From Nitrosomonadales bacterium (GTDB lineage Bacteria; Pseudomonadota; Gammaproteobacteria; Burkholderiales; Gallionellaceae), in contig JACRAQ010000016.1 of the NCBI GenBank assembly GCA_016213335.1, positions 1 through 39,176 of the forward strand: a DNA stretch of 39,176 bases. Reading direction: 5' to 3'. Positions 23,198-33,391 of this stretch are shown here, one piece after another. The notes beneath the pieces were generated by a model. That model searched no databases. It was not told where the DNA came from and saw nothing but the letters and a program-made list of their open reading frames with translations. Position numbers and translations under genes: made by a program. The stretch's first letter is position 1. Each line of letters opens with the position of its first letter.

Positions 23198-23635
23198 ATG
23201 AAACGCTGCCTGCCGGTTTGCCTGTTGTTGCTTAGCTTCAGCGCCCACGGCGCACTCACCAAGTGGGTGGATGCCGAGGGCAAAGTGCATTATTCCGACG
23301 AGCCGCCGCCTGCCAATGTAAAAGCGAAAACGCTGATTGCCCCATCGGCTGCCAGCGGTGTCCCGGCAGAAAAAACCTACATCGAGCGCGAAACAGACCT
23401 GAAGAAGTCTCTGAAAGCAAGGGAAGAAACCGAGCAGAAAGCGGCCCAGCAGCAGGAGGCCGCCTTGGCCAAGCAAAAATATTGCTCGTCTCTGCGCGCC
23501 AATCTGACCACCATGGAAAAGAGCCCGCGAATCGCCAGCTACAACGAAAAGGGCGAAAGAGTCCTCATGGACGAGACGGCCCGGCAGCAGCAACTTGCGG
23601 AAATCCGCCAGCGAATTGCCGCCGAGTGCAACTAG
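23198..23635 (+). CDS. DUF4124 domain-containing periplasmic protein
   Basis: A 145-residue exported protein. A signal peptide (CLPVCLLLLSFSAHGA) leads straight into LTKWVDAEGKVHYSDEPPP, the DUF4124 signature, a small beta domain common in proteobacterial envelope proteins. The middle is a charged coiled-coil-like helix (LKKSLKAREETEQKAAQQQEA). The C-terminal half has CSSLRANLTTMEKSPRIASYNEKGERVLMDE and ends QRIAAECN, with two Cys that may form a disulfide. The function is unknown. It is convergent with smc, with only 21 bases between the stop codons and no visible terminator. Confidence 0.85.
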   Translation: MKRCLPVCLLLLSFSAHGALTKWVDAEGKVHYSDEPPPANVKAKTLIAPSAASGVPAEKTYIERETDLKKSLKAREETEQKAAQQQEAALAKQKYCSSLRANLTTMEKSPRIASYNEKGERVLMDETARQQQLAEIRQRIAAECN

Positions 23636-23656
23636 CCCTGGATTTTCCTGGCCAGC

Positions 23657-26600
23657 TCAGGCAGCAATCGCGCTGTTATCGCGCAGACGCAGCGCTTCCT
23701 CGATATCCACCGCCACCACGTGCGACACCCCCTGCTCCTGCATGGTTACCCCCACCAGTTGCTGGGCCAGTTCCATGGTGATCTTGTTGTGGCTGATGAA
23801 CACGAACTGGGTGTGCTGCGACATTTTCTGGACCAGCTTGCATAAGCGCTCGGTGTTGGTATCGTCCAGCGGGGCGTCCACTTCGTCCAGCAGGCAGAAC
23901 GGCGCCGGGTTGAGCTGGAACAGGGAAAACACCAGCGCGATCGCGGTCAGCGCCTTTTCGCCGCCCGACAACAGATGAATCGAGGTGTTTTTCTTGCCCG
24001 GCGGCTGTGCCATCATATGCACTCCGCTGTCGAGGATTTCCTCGCCGGTCAGCACCAGCCGGGCCTCGCCGCCGCCAAACAGCACCGGGAACATTTCCGA
24101 CAAATGGCGGTTCACCTCATCGTAGGTCGCCATCAGCAAATCGCGCGATTCCTTATCTATGCGTCGAATCGCGTTTTCCAGTGTTTCTATCGCCTCATTC
24201 AGATCCTTTGCCTGCGCATCCAGATAGGCTTTGCGCTCCTGCGCTGCATTCAGTTCCTCCAGCGCCGCGAGGTTGACCGCACCCAAGGCCGCAATTTCGT
24301 CGTTCAGGCGGTTTAACTCGTTTTGCAGCGCGCCGGGTTTGGCTTTGCCGTTTTCCAGCAACAGCAGCAACGGCGCTTCGTCTATTCCCCGCAATTGCTC
24401 CGCCCACTGCTCGAAATGCAGGCGTGCCTCCTGCTCCTTGAGCGCCAGCTCGCCGGCTTTCTCGCGCAACGGGTGCAATTTTTGCTCGCAGGACAGGCGT
24501 TCCTGTTCCAGCCTGTTCAGACCGAGCGTTTCGTGTTCCAGCGCGTTGCGCGCCTCCGCCAGCGTTTGCTCGCGTGCTTGGCGCTGCTGTAGCGCCTCCT
24601 GCAACTGCTGCTTGCTGGCGCTGTCATCCAGATGCGCCAGCTCGTCGCGGCAAACCGCCTGGGTCTGCTCCAGCTGTGCCAGCGTCAGGCCGATCTGCTT
24701 CAGGTTGCGGTCCAGGTCGGTGATCTTGTCGGCGCAGGTCTTGGCGAAATAACGTGCTTCCTGCAATTCGTGCTGCGCCTTTTGCGAGCGCTCGCGCTGT
24801 TCGCGCAGACGCGATTCCTGCACGGCGGCCTGGTGCCGCGCCTGCTCCGCTTCGGCTTGCTGCGCCGCCATGTTTTCGCGCAGCGCCTCCATACGCTCGG
24901 CGATTTCCTGTTTCTGGCGTAGCTCGCCGGCTGACTGGTCGGCCAACTCCTGCAATTCGTGCGCGATTTGCGACGCGCGCTCGCGGCTGCGCTCGCCTGC
25001 CTGGGTCAGTTTCAGAATCTGCATCTGCAGGCTGTGTTGACGCTGCTGCAATTCACTGCCTGCCGTGCGCAGCGGCGCGATGCGCCCTTCGATGGCGTGA
25101 TAGGTTTCATCCGCCTGCCCCGCCAGCAGCTTGCCCTGCTCCAGCGCCGCCGCCTGCTGCCGGGCTTCCTGTTCCAAGCGCTCGATTTCGCGCTGGCGCG
25201 CCAGCACCCCATGCACCTGGCTGTCTGGCGCATGGAACAGTACGCTGTGCGCCCCGACCAGATGGCCCTGCGGTGTTACCAGCCACGCCCCGGCAGGCAA
25301 ACGTTCGCGCAGGCCCAGCGCCTGTGCCAGCGTTGGCGCGGCATACACCCCGGCCAGCCAGTCCGCGACCACAGGTGCGGCGCGCTCGTCGCGGCAGGTG
25401 ACAAAACCAGATAATGGAGCGAGTTCAGCACCCTGTAACGCGGGGGTGCGAGCGCCATCGGCCGCGAACACCGCCAGCTTGCCTGGCGGCGGCTCATCGC
25501 TCCAGGCGGCGGCCTCGTTTAATCCTTGCAGGGCGATCGCGTTCAGGCGCTCGCGCAATACGGCTTCCAGCGCATCTTCCCAGCCCGTTTCGATGCCGAT
25601 GGATTGCCACAGGCGCGGCAGCTTGTCCAACTGGTGTTTGGCCAGCCACTGTTTCAGGTTTTCGTCATTATCAATCCGCTGTTGCAACTGCTTGAGCGCG
25701 GCAAGTTTCGCCTCCACCTGCGCCAGTTGCCGCTCCAGCTCCTGCGCCGCAACGCGCTGGCTATGCCGTGCCGCATCGGCGCCGGGCAACTGCTCCTGCA
25801 GCTGCGCCAGCTGCTGTTGCTGCGCGATACGCTCGGCTTCCAGCTCGGCGGCTTGCTGCTGCGCCTGCACCAGCGCCTCGGTGTTGGGTTGCGGCAGGTT
25901 ATCCTGTTCCAGCAGCAAACGTGAGCGGCGCCCGTCCAGTTGCTGCAAATTGCGCTGGATGTGCTCGCGCTGGGTATCGGCCAGTTGCAGTTGCTGTTGC
26001 AGCACCAGTTGTTCGCGTTGCACCGCGTTATGGCGCTCCTGGGCGGCGCGTGCCGCTGCTTCCGCCTGCGGCAGGTGCAGCGCTTCGGTGCCGGCATGGT
26101 TCTCGCACAGCTCGACCTTGAGGCCCGCTTCCTGCTGCTGTTGCTGCCAGTGCGCCAGCAGGCTCTGCATGCCCTGCAACTGGCCGCGCTGTTGCCCCAT
26201 CTGCAATTCGCCGTTGGCCAGTTGCTGGGTCAGGCGCGCGCGCTGGCCGTTCAAGTGCTCGATGTGCTGCTCCAGCCGCGCGATTTCGGCATTGGTAGCG
26301 TAGAGGTCGCCCTGTCTCGCGTGCAGCGCATCGGAAAGCCGGTAATGCTGGCTGCGCACACTTTCCAGCTGGCTTTCTGCGGCGCGCAGACGGGCGGTTT
26401 CAGCTTCCAGCTCGTTTTGGGTTTTTTCCGCAGCCTGGACGCAACGCGCGCGGCGGGACTCGGCATCCTGCCGGTTCACCAGCCACAATAATTGCTGGGC
26501 CGTATCGCGCTGGCCCTCCAGCTCGCGGTAACGCTTGGCCACCTCAGCCTGTTCGGCCAGATGCGTGAGCTGCTTCTCCAGTTCCGAACAGATGTCGCTC

Positions 26601-27181
26601 ACCCGCAGCAGATTGTCGCGCGTGTCGCCGAGGCGCAGCTCGGTTTCGCGGCGGCGCTCGCGGTATTTGGAAACGCCCGCCGCCTCTTCCAGGAATACGC
26701 GCAACTCCTCCGGCTTGGCTTCGATGATGCGCGAAATCATGCCCTGCTCGATGATGGCGTAGGCGCGCGGCCCCAGCCCGGTGCCGAGGAAAATGTCGGT
26801 TATGTCCTTGCGCCGCACATGCTGGTTGTTGATGTGATAGGTGGAATCGCCATCGCGGTGCAGCACGCGCTTGATGGAAATTTCGGCGTAACTGGACCAT
26901 TGCCCCGCCGCCTTGCCCAGGCTGTTGTCGAAAACCAGCTCGACGCTGGCGCGCCCCACCGCCTTGCGCCTGGCCGAACCGTTGAAAATCACGTCCTGCA
27001 TGGATTCGCCGCGCAGGGCCGAGGCGCGTGACTCCCCCAGCACCCAGCGCAGCGCGTCTATCACATTGGACTTGCCGCAACCGTTGGGGCCGACGATGCC
27101 GACAATCTGCCCTGGCAGCGCAATGTGCGTGGGATCAACGAAGGACTTGAAACCGGAAAGCTTGATATGGGAAAGGCGCAA
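23657..27181 (-). CDS. smc: Chromosome segregation ATPase SMC
   Basis: A 1174-residue SMC protein, the core of a condensin that compacts and orients the chromosome. The N-terminal ATPase half has MRLSHIKLSGFKSFVDPT and Walker A GPNGCGKSN (about 33-41). Two long coiled-coil arms, very rich in Gln, Ala, Leu and Glu, flank the hinge (about 520-670, around AWLVTPQGHLVG). The C-terminal half has the signature LSGGEKALTAIAL and Walker B FCLLDEVDAPLDD. Length fits the family. The start codon is TTG at 27181; the frame upstream soon hits a stop and there is no ATG that keeps the conserved N-terminus. No scpA or scpB is adjacent. It is divergent from queF with a 61-base shared promoter region. Confidence 0.96.
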   Translation of the reverse strand: MRLSHIKLSGFKSFVDPTHIALPGQIVGIVGPNGCGKSNVIDALRWVLGESRASALRGESMQDVIFNGSARRKAVGRASVELVFDNSLGKAAGQWSSYAEISIKRVLHRDGDSTYHINNQHVRRKDITDIFLGTGLGPRAYAIIEQGMISRIIEAKPEELRVFLEEAAGVSKYRERRRETELRLGDTRDNLLRVSDICSELEKQLTHLAEQAEVAKRYRELEGQRDTAQQLLWLVNRQDAESRRARCVQAAEKTQNELEAETARLRAAESQLESVRSQHYRLSDALHARQGDLYATNAEIARLEQHIEHLNGQRARLTQQLANGELQMGQQRGQLQGMQSLLAHWQQQQQEAGLKVELCENHAGTEALHLPQAEAAARAAQERHNAVQREQLVLQQQLQLADTQREHIQRNLQQLDGRRSRLLLEQDNLPQPNTEALVQAQQQAAELEAERIAQQQQLAQLQEQLPGADAARHSQRVAAQELERQLAQVEAKLAALKQLQQRIDNDENLKQWLAKHQLDKLPRLWQSIGIETGWEDALEAVLRERLNAIALQGLNEAAAWSDEPPPGKLAVFAADGARTPALQGAELAPLSGFVTCRDERAAPVVADWLAGVYAAPTLAQALGLRERLPAGAWLVTPQGHLVGAHSVLFHAPDSQVHGVLARQREIERLEQEARQQAAALEQGKLLAGQADETYHAIEGRIAPLRTAGSELQQRQHSLQMQILKLTQAGERSRERASQIAHELQELADQSAGELRQKQEIAERMEALRENMAAQQAEAEQARHQAAVQESRLREQRERSQKAQHELQEARYFAKTCADKITDLDRNLKQIGLTLAQLEQTQAVCRDELAHLDDSASKQQLQEALQQRQAREQTLAEARNALEHETLGLNRLEQERLSCEQKLHPLREKAGELALKEQEARLHFEQWAEQLRGIDEAPLLLLLENGKAKPGALQNELNRLNDEIAALGAVNLAALEELNAAQERKAYLDAQAKDLNEAIETLENAIRRIDKESRDLLMATYDEVNRHLSEMFPVLFGGGEARLVLTGEEILDSGVHMMAQPPGKKNTSIHLLSGGEKALTAIALVFSLFQLNPAPFCLLDEVDAPLDDTNTERLCKLVQKMSQHTQFVFISHNKITMELAQQLVGVTMQEQGVSHVVAVDIEEALRLRDNSAIAA

Positions 27182-27242
27182 TTTGGGGCTGTCTTAACGT
27201 TATAATTCCGCCTATTCTAACCGAACCGGATACCGGCACAAA

Positions 27243-27662
27243 ATGACCCCCCTCCCCGGCAAGACACTGGAAACCTTCCCCAACCCAAAGCCGGGGCGCG
27301 ATTACCTCATCCACATGGAAATTCCGGAATTTACCTGCTTATGCCCCAAGACCGGCCAGCCGGATTTTGCCACCCTGATCCTCGATTACATCTCAGATAA
27401 CGTTTGCATCGAATTGAAAAGCCTGAAACTTTATATCTGGTCATTCCGCAACGAGGGCCATTTTCATGAAGATGTCACCAACCGTATCCTGGATGACCTG
27501 GTTGCTGCCACCCAGCCGCGCTTCATGCGGCTGACCGCCAAATTCTACGTGCGCGGCGGCATTTTCACCAATGTTGTGGCAGAACACCGCATGCCGGGAT
27601 GGGTGCCGCAGCCGGTAGTGGAAATGGCAAAGTTCGAGGGGCAGTCGAATATGCGGGGGTAA
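27243..27662 (+). CDS. queF: NADPH-dependent 7-cyano-7-deazaguanine reductase (preQ1 synthase)
   Basis: A 139-residue short-form QueF, which reduces preQ0 to preQ1 with NADPH in the pathway to queuosine in tRNA. The active-site stretch [15 protein letters not shown] carries the nucleophilic Cys34 and Asp41; [19 protein letters not shown] (58-76) is the QueF motif for substrate and NADPH binding. The C-terminal [13 protein letters not shown] is also conserved. This is the unimodular type also found in Bacillus, not the long E. coli type. Its other pathway genes (queCDE) are not in the window. A TATAAT (27201-27206) lies in the 61-base gap to the divergent smc gene, with no clear -35 element. 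Confidence 0.95.
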   Translation: MTPLPGKTLETFPNPKPGRDYLIHMEIPEFTCLCPKTGQPDFATLILDYISDNVCIELKSLKLYIWSFRNEGHFHEDVTNRILDDLVAATQPRFMRLTAKFYVRGGIFTNVVAEHRMPGWVPQPVVEMAKFEGQSNMRG

Positions 27663-27967
27663 GCAAAACAAACCAGCGGTTGCAGAACGATTCCACGCAA
27701 AGCCTTCTACTCCAGGAGGTACATTCCCGCGCATTATCCACCTGCCGAATCAACCTCTTCCCCATGAACCTTAAAAACTCGGTTATCCACGAAAGTCACG
27801 AAATAACACGAACAAATTCAAAAGCATTTTTGGGAGCAGCGCGATATCTGATGGGTGAATTGCCATAAGAAGGCAGCCAATTTCGTGCCTTTGCGAGCTT
27901 CCGCCTTGCGGCGGAATGCCTGCTTACCCCGCTTCGTGTTTTTAGTGGATCAACTACGGTTTTTAGG
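27663..27967. other. Spacer between queF and the sugar kinase
   Basis: These 305 bases contain no credible gene. A perfect hairpin TTCCGCC-TTGC-GGCGGAA (27899-27916) lies near its end. The stretch 27787-27812 has three CACGAA units nine to ten bases apart within CCACGAAAGTCACGAAATAA, a simple repetitive motif of unknown role. The leader of the kinase gene follows. Confidence 0.5.
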
Positions 27968-29230
27968 ATGAATCTTTACCTCGGCCTCGACTTCGGCACT
28001 ACCGGCGCGCGCGCCAGCGTACTGGATGCCGATGGCGCCATCGTTCACGAGGACCGCATCGCTTTCCCCGATGCTGAAAAACAGGCCCCGCTGGACTGGC
28101 GCGAGGCGCTGCTCGGCTTGCTGCGGCGTCTGCCCGCTTCCGTCGCGGCGCAACTGCAAGGCATCGCCGTCGCGGCGACTTCCGCTACGGTGCTGCTATG
28201 CGATGACGAACTGGAGCCGGTCTCCCCTGCCCTGCTCTACTCAGACAGCCGTGCACGGGAAGAAGCCAGGCAGCTCGAACAGCTTGCACCGCCCGGCCAT
28301 ACCGCCTGCTCCGCCGCTTCCGGGCTGGCAAAATTCCTGTGGCTGTCGCGGCGGGCCGACATTGCCCACGCCGCCTGCTTCATGCATCAGGCGGATTGGC
28401 TCACCGGCATGCTCACCGGCTCGGGTGGTGTGACGGATTACCACAACGCGCTCAAGACCGGCTATGACGTAGAGCACCTGTGCTGGCCGGACTGGATCAA
28501 ACACGTTCCCCACTCCCACCTGCTGCCGCGAGTGGTTGCACCCGGCAGCACCATCGCCAAAATCCGCCCTGTCATCGCGGATTATTTCGGGGTCAACCCG
28601 GCCTGCACCATACACGCAGGCACTACGGACAGCATCGCCGCTTTTATCGCTGCGGGCGCGCGCGAACCGGGCGAAGCCGTCACCTCGCTCGGCACCACGA
28701 TTGTGCTCAAGCTGCTTTCGGAAAATCGTGTGGAAGCGGCGCAATTCGGGGTGTACAGCCACCGCTACGGCAATTTGTGGCTGGCCGGTGGCGCCTCCAA
28801 TTCGGGCGGTGGCGTGCTGCGGCAATACTTCAATGACGCGCAATTGGGCGAGCTCAGCGCGCAAATTGATCCGGGCAGCGACAGCCCGCTCGATTACTAC
28901 CCCCTGCCCCGCCCCGGCGAACGCTTTCCGGTCAACGATCCCCTGCTGGCACCGCGTGTTGCTCCGCGCCCCCCTGCCGATGTGCCGTTTTTGCATGGTT
29001 TGCTGCAAGGCCTGAGCCGCATCGAAGCCGCCGGTTATGCCAAACTGGCCGAACTCGGCGCGACACCGCTCAAATCTGTCGCCACTACGGGGGGCGGTGC
29101 AAACAACGAAACATGGAGAAAAATGAGGGAAAGACTGCTGGGCGTGCCGGTATCGCTCGCGCAACATCCCGAGGCTGCATTTGGCGCGGCCATGCTGGCC
29201 AGGTACGGCAGCATTCCGCGCCACGAGTAA
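27968..29230 (+). CDS. FGGY-family carbohydrate kinase (D-ribulose/xylulose kinase-like)
   Basis: A 420-residue sugar kinase of the FGGY family. The N-terminal phosphate-binding loop is YLGLDFGTTGARASVLD (4-20). The segment MHQADWLTGMLTG contains the DW pair used in substrate binding. IHAGTTDSIAAFIAAGA is the second domain's adenosine motif with the catalytic Asp, and SVATTGGGANNETWRKMRERLLGVPV is the ATP-binding end. It is shorter than xylulokinase or glycerol kinase and resembles the cyanobacterial/plant D-ribulose kinase subgroup in its DFGTxGAR loop. Reaction: phosphorylation of a ketopentose, probably D-ribulose, by ATP. No transporter or isomerase is adjacent. The substrate assignment is inference; FGGY membership is clear. 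Confidence 0.85.
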   Translation: MNLYLGLDFGTTGARASVLDADGAIVHEDRIAFPDAEKQAPLDWREALLGLLRRLPASVAAQLQGIAVAATSATVLLCDDELEPVSPALLYSDSRAREEARQLEQLAPPGHTACSAASGLAKFLWLSRRADIAHAACFMHQADWLTGMLTGSGGVTDYHNALKTGYDVEHLCWPDWIKHVPHSHLLPRVVAPGSTIAKIRPVIADYFGVNPACTIHAGTTDSIAAFIAAGAREPGEAVTSLGTTIVLKLLSENRVEAAQFGVYSHRYGNLWLAGGASNSGGGVLRQYFNDAQLGELSAQIDPGSDSPLDYYPLPRPGERFPVNDPLLAPRVAPRPPADVPFLHGLLQGLSRIEAAGYAKLAELGATPLKSVATTGGGANNETWRKMRERLLGVPVSLAQHPEAAFGAAMLARYGSIPRHE

Positions 29231-29267
29231 GCACAGGATATTTGCGCTCCCACCCGCTATGGCTTAG

Positions 29268-30443
<1,176 letters not shown>

Positions 30444-30447
30444 AATC

Positions 30448-30633
30448 ATGGATACTTTGCTGCAACTGATCGTTCCCGCCCTCCTGTTCTGGCTTGTCTG
30501 GACGGCCTTCCGCTCGCCAAAACGCAATGGCGATCCATCCGGTTCCGGCGGCAACAGCTCGCCCGGCGGGTGCGAAGGGCATGGTGGCAGCAGTTGCGAT
30601 GGCGGAGGTGATGGCGGCGGAGGCGGAGACTGA
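30448..30633 (+). CDS. Tiny membrane protein with Gly/Cys-rich tail
   Basis: A 61-residue protein with one transmembrane helix at the N-terminus (LLQLIVPALLFWLVWTAF), a short basic stretch (RSPKR), and a tail made almost only of Gly, Ser, Asp and Cys, ending in alternating Asp and Gly. Tails of the type CGGGGDGGGGGD are known in small and large membrane proteins of unknown function. It begins four bases after the dapE stop, and its TGA shares a base with the prmB ATG, so all three are likely co-translated. The tight spacing on both sides supports that it is a real gene. No function is known to me. Confidence 0.6.
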   Translation: MDTLLQLIVPALLFWLVWTAFRSPKRNGDPSGSGGNSSPGGCEGHGGSSCDGGGDGGGGGD

Positions 30634-31541
30634 TGGAAGAAAATATTCTGGCGGAAGCGCGCGCCAGGCTGGAAACGGTGCGCGACTGCCTGCGCTTTGC
30701 GGTCAGCCAGTTCAACCGGAGCGGCCTGTTTTTCGGCCACGGCAGCGAAACTGCCTACGATGAGGCCGCCTATCTCATCCTGCACACCCTGCATCTGCCG
30801 CCGGATCGCCTGGATCCCTTCCTCGACGCCAGGCTCACGCGGCCCGAACTGGGCGAAGTGCTGAACATCATCGAAAACCGGGTCGAGCATCGCGTGCCGG
30901 CCGCCTATCTGACGCACGAGGCCTGGCTGGGCGATTTCCGCTTTTACGTGGACGAGCGCGTGATCGTGCCGCGCTCCTTCATTGCCGAGCTGCTGCGCGA
31001 ACGGCTCGCGCCGTGGGTGGACGAACCGGAGAATGTGGCGCAAGTGCTGGACCTGTGCACCGGCAGCGGCTGTCTCGCCATCCTTGCCGCGCACGCCTTC
31101 CCCAACGCCGAAGTGGATGCAACGGACCTCTCCCCCGCCGCGCTGGACGTGGCGCAGCGCAACGTCGGCGACTACGGGCTGGAAGACCGCATACATCTGA
31201 TCGAATCCGACCTGTTTGCCAAGCTGGGTGACCGGCAATATGACATCATTGTCAGCAATCCGCCTTATGTGGACGCGCAATCCATGTCCGCTTTGCCGCC
31301 GGAATACCGGCATGAACCCGCACTGGCGCTGGGCAGCGGGGCAGACGGGCTGGACGCCACGCGCATCATCCTCCGGGATGCCGCCCGGCACCTGGCTCCA
31401 GGCGGCGTGCTGATCGTGGAAATCGGCCACAACCGCGCCGCCCTGGAAGCCGCCTGCCCCGAGCTTCCTTTCACCTGGCTGGACGTGACGGCGGGAGATG
31501 AATACGTATTCCTGCTGCACCGAGAAGACATTGGCCGTTGA
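30633..31541 (+). CDS. prmB: Ribosomal protein L3 glutamine N5-methyltransferase
   Basis: A 302-residue SAM-dependent methyltransferase of the PrmB/PrmC group. The N-terminal helical part has LRFAVSQFNRSGLFFGHGSETAYDEAAYLIL, which is PrmB-like. EPENVAQVLDLCTGSGCLAILAA holds motif I, and DIIVSNPPYVDAQSMSALPPEYRHEP holds the NPPY catalytic motif that binds the glutamine amide, followed by LALGSGADGLD. PrmB is preferred over PrmC (release-factor methylase) because of its length, the N-terminus and the substrate-loop wording after NPPY. The start overlaps the stop of the small membrane protein (TGATG), and the 3' end overlaps the hpnC start. Confidence 0.92.
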   Translation: MEENILAEARARLETVRDCLRFAVSQFNRSGLFFGHGSETAYDEAAYLILHTLHLPPDRLDPFLDARLTRPELGEVLNIIENRVEHRVPAAYLTHEAWLGDFRFYVDERVIVPRSFIAELLRERLAPWVDEPENVAQVLDLCTGSGCLAILAAHAFPNAEVDATDLSPAALDVAQRNVGDYGLEDRIHLIESDLFAKLGDRQYDIIVSNPPYVDAQSMSALPPEYRHEPALALGSGADGLDATRIILRDAARHLAPGGVLIVEIGHNRAALEAACPELPFTWLDVTAGDEYVFLLHREDIGR

Positions 31542-32346
31542 CCATTACGAAAACTTCCCGGTCGCCTCCATCCTGCTGCCCAGGCGCCTGCGGAGGCCAG
31601 TGGAAACCATCTACCACTTCGCGCGCCAGGCCGATGATTTCGCCGATGAGGGCGATATCCCGGACGAAGAGCGCTTGGCCAAACTGGACGGCTTTCGCTC
31701 CGAGCTGGATCGCGTCGCATCCGGTGAGCCACCGCTGACGCCCTTGTTCCGTGATGTTGCCGGGATCGTTGCGTGGCACCAATTACCGCTGCAACTATTC
31801 CACGACCTGCTGGATGCCTTCTCGCAGGACGTAACCAAAAAGCGCTACGCCAATTTTGACGAGGTGCTGGATTACTGCCGCCGCTCGGCCAATCCGGTCG
31901 GCCGGCTGTTGCTGCATCTGTACGAAGAAGCCACTCCTGCGAATGAAGCGTATTCCGATGCCATCTGTACCAGCCTGCAGCTCATCAACTTCTGGCAGGA
32001 CGTGGCTAAGGATTTCGCCATCGGGCGCATTTACCTGCCGCAAGACGAGATGGCGCGCTTCGGCGTATCCGAAGCGCACATTGCCGAAGGCCGCGCGGAT
32101 GCGGCCTGGCGCGAACTTTTGCAATTCCAGGTGCAGCGCGCACGCGGCATGATGAAAAGTGGCGCGCCGCTCGGCAGCATCCTCACCGGGCGCATCGGGC
32201 TGGAAATGCGCCTCATCATTGCGGGCGGCAACCGCATACTCGACAAGCTGGAAAGCGCGCAGTTCGACATGTTCCGCCACCGCCCGGTGGTGCGTCCGCT
32301 CGACTGGGTTATCATGCTGGGCAAAAGTGCGCCGTTCTCCTTCTGA
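31531..32346 (+). CDS. hpnC: Hydroxysqualene synthase HpnC (squalene synthase family)
   Basis: A trans-isoprenyl diphosphate synthase that converts presqualene diphosphate to hydroxysqualene, the second step of the HpnDCE route to squalene for hopanoids. The aspartate-rich motifs are FARQADDFADEGD and INFWQDVAKDFAIGRIYLP. HYENFPVASILLPRRLRRPVETIYHFAR is the usual HpnC N-terminus. The proposed start is TTG at 31531, just before AVDHYENFP, with GAGAAG upstream; a longer ATG start at 31498 would add 11 residues from inside prmB that lack family character. It overlaps the prmB stop by 11 bases. An unusual inverted repeat separates it from hpnD. Confidence 0.92.
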   Translation: MAVDHYENFPVASILLPRRLRRPVETIYHFARQADDFADEGDIPDEERLAKLDGFRSELDRVASGEPPLTPLFRDVAGIVAWHQLPLQLFHDLLDAFSQDVTKKRYANFDEVLDYCRRSANPVGRLLLHLYEEATPANEAYSDAICTSLQLINFWQDVAKDFAIGRIYLPQDEMARFGVSEAHIAEGRADAAWRELLQFQVQRARGMMKSGAPLGSILTGRIGLEMRLIIAGGNRILDKLESAQFDMFRHRPVVRPLDWVIMLGKSAPFSF

Positions 32347-32375
32347 AAACTACTGCGAGGCGATGATACTGCGTT

Positions 32376-32434
32376 GGAAATTGGCTAAAAATGCTCATTT
32401 ACTGCGTGTAAACTCCGCTTTTTAGCCAATTTCC
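32376..32434. repeat. Perfect 16-base inverted repeat with nested hairpin between hpnC and hpnD
   Basis: GGAAATTGGCTAAAAA (32376-32391) and TTTTTAGCCAATTTCC (32419-32434) are exact complements separated by 27 bases. The loop itself contains TTTAC-TGCGT-GTAAA. It lies 29 bases after the hpnC stop. The run of T is in the middle of the right arm rather than at its end, so it is not a normal intrinsic terminator. It could be an RNA processing or stability element, a protein-binding site or a small mobile-repeat end. Confidence 0.65.
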
Positions 32435-32506
32435 GCCTTGCCTGATCGCCTCTCGCTACGTTTTCAACACCCTACTGAGCAGCCAACCCGTTTGCCGATA
32501 AGCGAA

Positions 32507-33340
32507 ATGACCCCAGAAGAGTACTGTCAGGAAAAAGCCGCCGTCAGCGGCTCCAGCTTCTACTACAGCTTCCTGTTCCTGCCGCCGGACAAACGCCGCG
32601 CCATCACCGCGCTGTATGCTTTCTGCCGTGAAGTAGACGATGTGGTGGACGAATGTTCCGACGAAAACCTGGCGCGTGCCACGCTGGCATGGTGGCGCAA
32701 CGAGGTGGCAGCGATATACGAAGGCAAGCCGCAGCACCCGGTGACACGGGCATTGGCGACGGCGGCAAGACAATTCAACCTGCCCGCAGAACAACTGCAG
32801 GAAATCATAGACGGCATGGAAATGGACTTGCAGCAACGGAGCTATGACGATTTCAAAACCCTGCAACTGTATTGCTACCGCGTCGCATCGGTGGTCGGCC
32901 TGCTCGCCGCAGAAATATTCGGCTACAACGACCGCAGGACGCTCAAGTACGCGCACGACCTGGGGCTGGCTTTCCAGCTCACCAACATCATCCGCGACGT
33001 GGGCGAGGACGCGCGGCGCGGGCGCATCTACCTGCCGCTGGACGAGCTGCAACGGTTCGGCGTCAGCCCGGATGACATTCTGAACCGGCGCGAAACCGGG
33101 GGTTTCCAGAAGCTGATGCAATTCCAGATCGAGCGCGCACAATACTACTACCAGCAGGCGTTCGAGCAGTTGCCTGCGGCAGACCGCAAGGCGCAGCGCG
33201 CCGGCCTCGTCATGGCGGCGATCTACCGCGCCACGCTGGATGAGATCGTCGCCAGCGGCTGCCATGTCTTGAAAGAGCGCATCTCGCTCACCCCGCTGCG
33301 CAAGCTGTGGCTGGCATACAAGACTTGGTGGCGAAACTAG
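32507..33340 (+). CDS. hpnD: Presqualene diphosphate synthase HpnD (squalene/phytoene synthase family)
   Basis: A 277-residue enzyme that condenses two farnesyl diphosphates to presqualene diphosphate, the first step of the HpnDCE route. Motifs are SGSSFYYSFLFLPPDKRRAI, CREVDDVVDE (first Asp-rich motif), YCYRVASVVGLL, and LTNIIRDVGEDARRGRIYLP (second Asp-rich motif). HpnD rather than HpnC is clear from the SFYYSFLFLP start and the DVGEDARRGR wording. ATG at 32507 gives the family N-terminus (MTPEEYCQEKA); an upstream TTG at 32438 would add 23 residues without family likeness. It stands 160 bases after hpnC and 79 bases before hpnE. Confidence 0.94.
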   Translation: MTPEEYCQEKAAVSGSSFYYSFLFLPPDKRRAITALYAFCREVDDVVDECSDENLARATLAWWRNEVAAIYEGKPQHPVTRALATAARQFNLPAEQLQEIIDGMEMDLQQRSYDDFKTLQLYCYRVASVVGLLAAEIFGYNDRRTLKYAHDLGLAFQLTNIIRDVGEDARRGRIYLPLDELQRFGVSPDDILNRRETGGFQKLMQFQIERAQYYYQQAFEQLPAADRKAQRAGLVMAAIYRATLDEIVASGCHVLKERISLTPLRKLWLAYKTWWRN

Positions 33341-33356
33341 AACGCGCTTCCCCCCG

Positions 33357-33384
33357 CCCTAACCCTCCCCCGAAGGGAGAGGGG
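33357..33384. repeat. GC-rich palindromic repeat, copy 2 (hpnD-hpnE spacer)
   Basis: CCCTAACCCTCCCCC-GAA-GGGAGAGGGG, a C-run/G-run palindrome of the same type as those at 613, 33583 and 35365. It occupies the first half of the spacer between hpnD and hpnE and forms a stem just upstream of the hpnE start hairpin. Confidence 0.55.
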
Positions 33385-33391
33385 ACCATTG

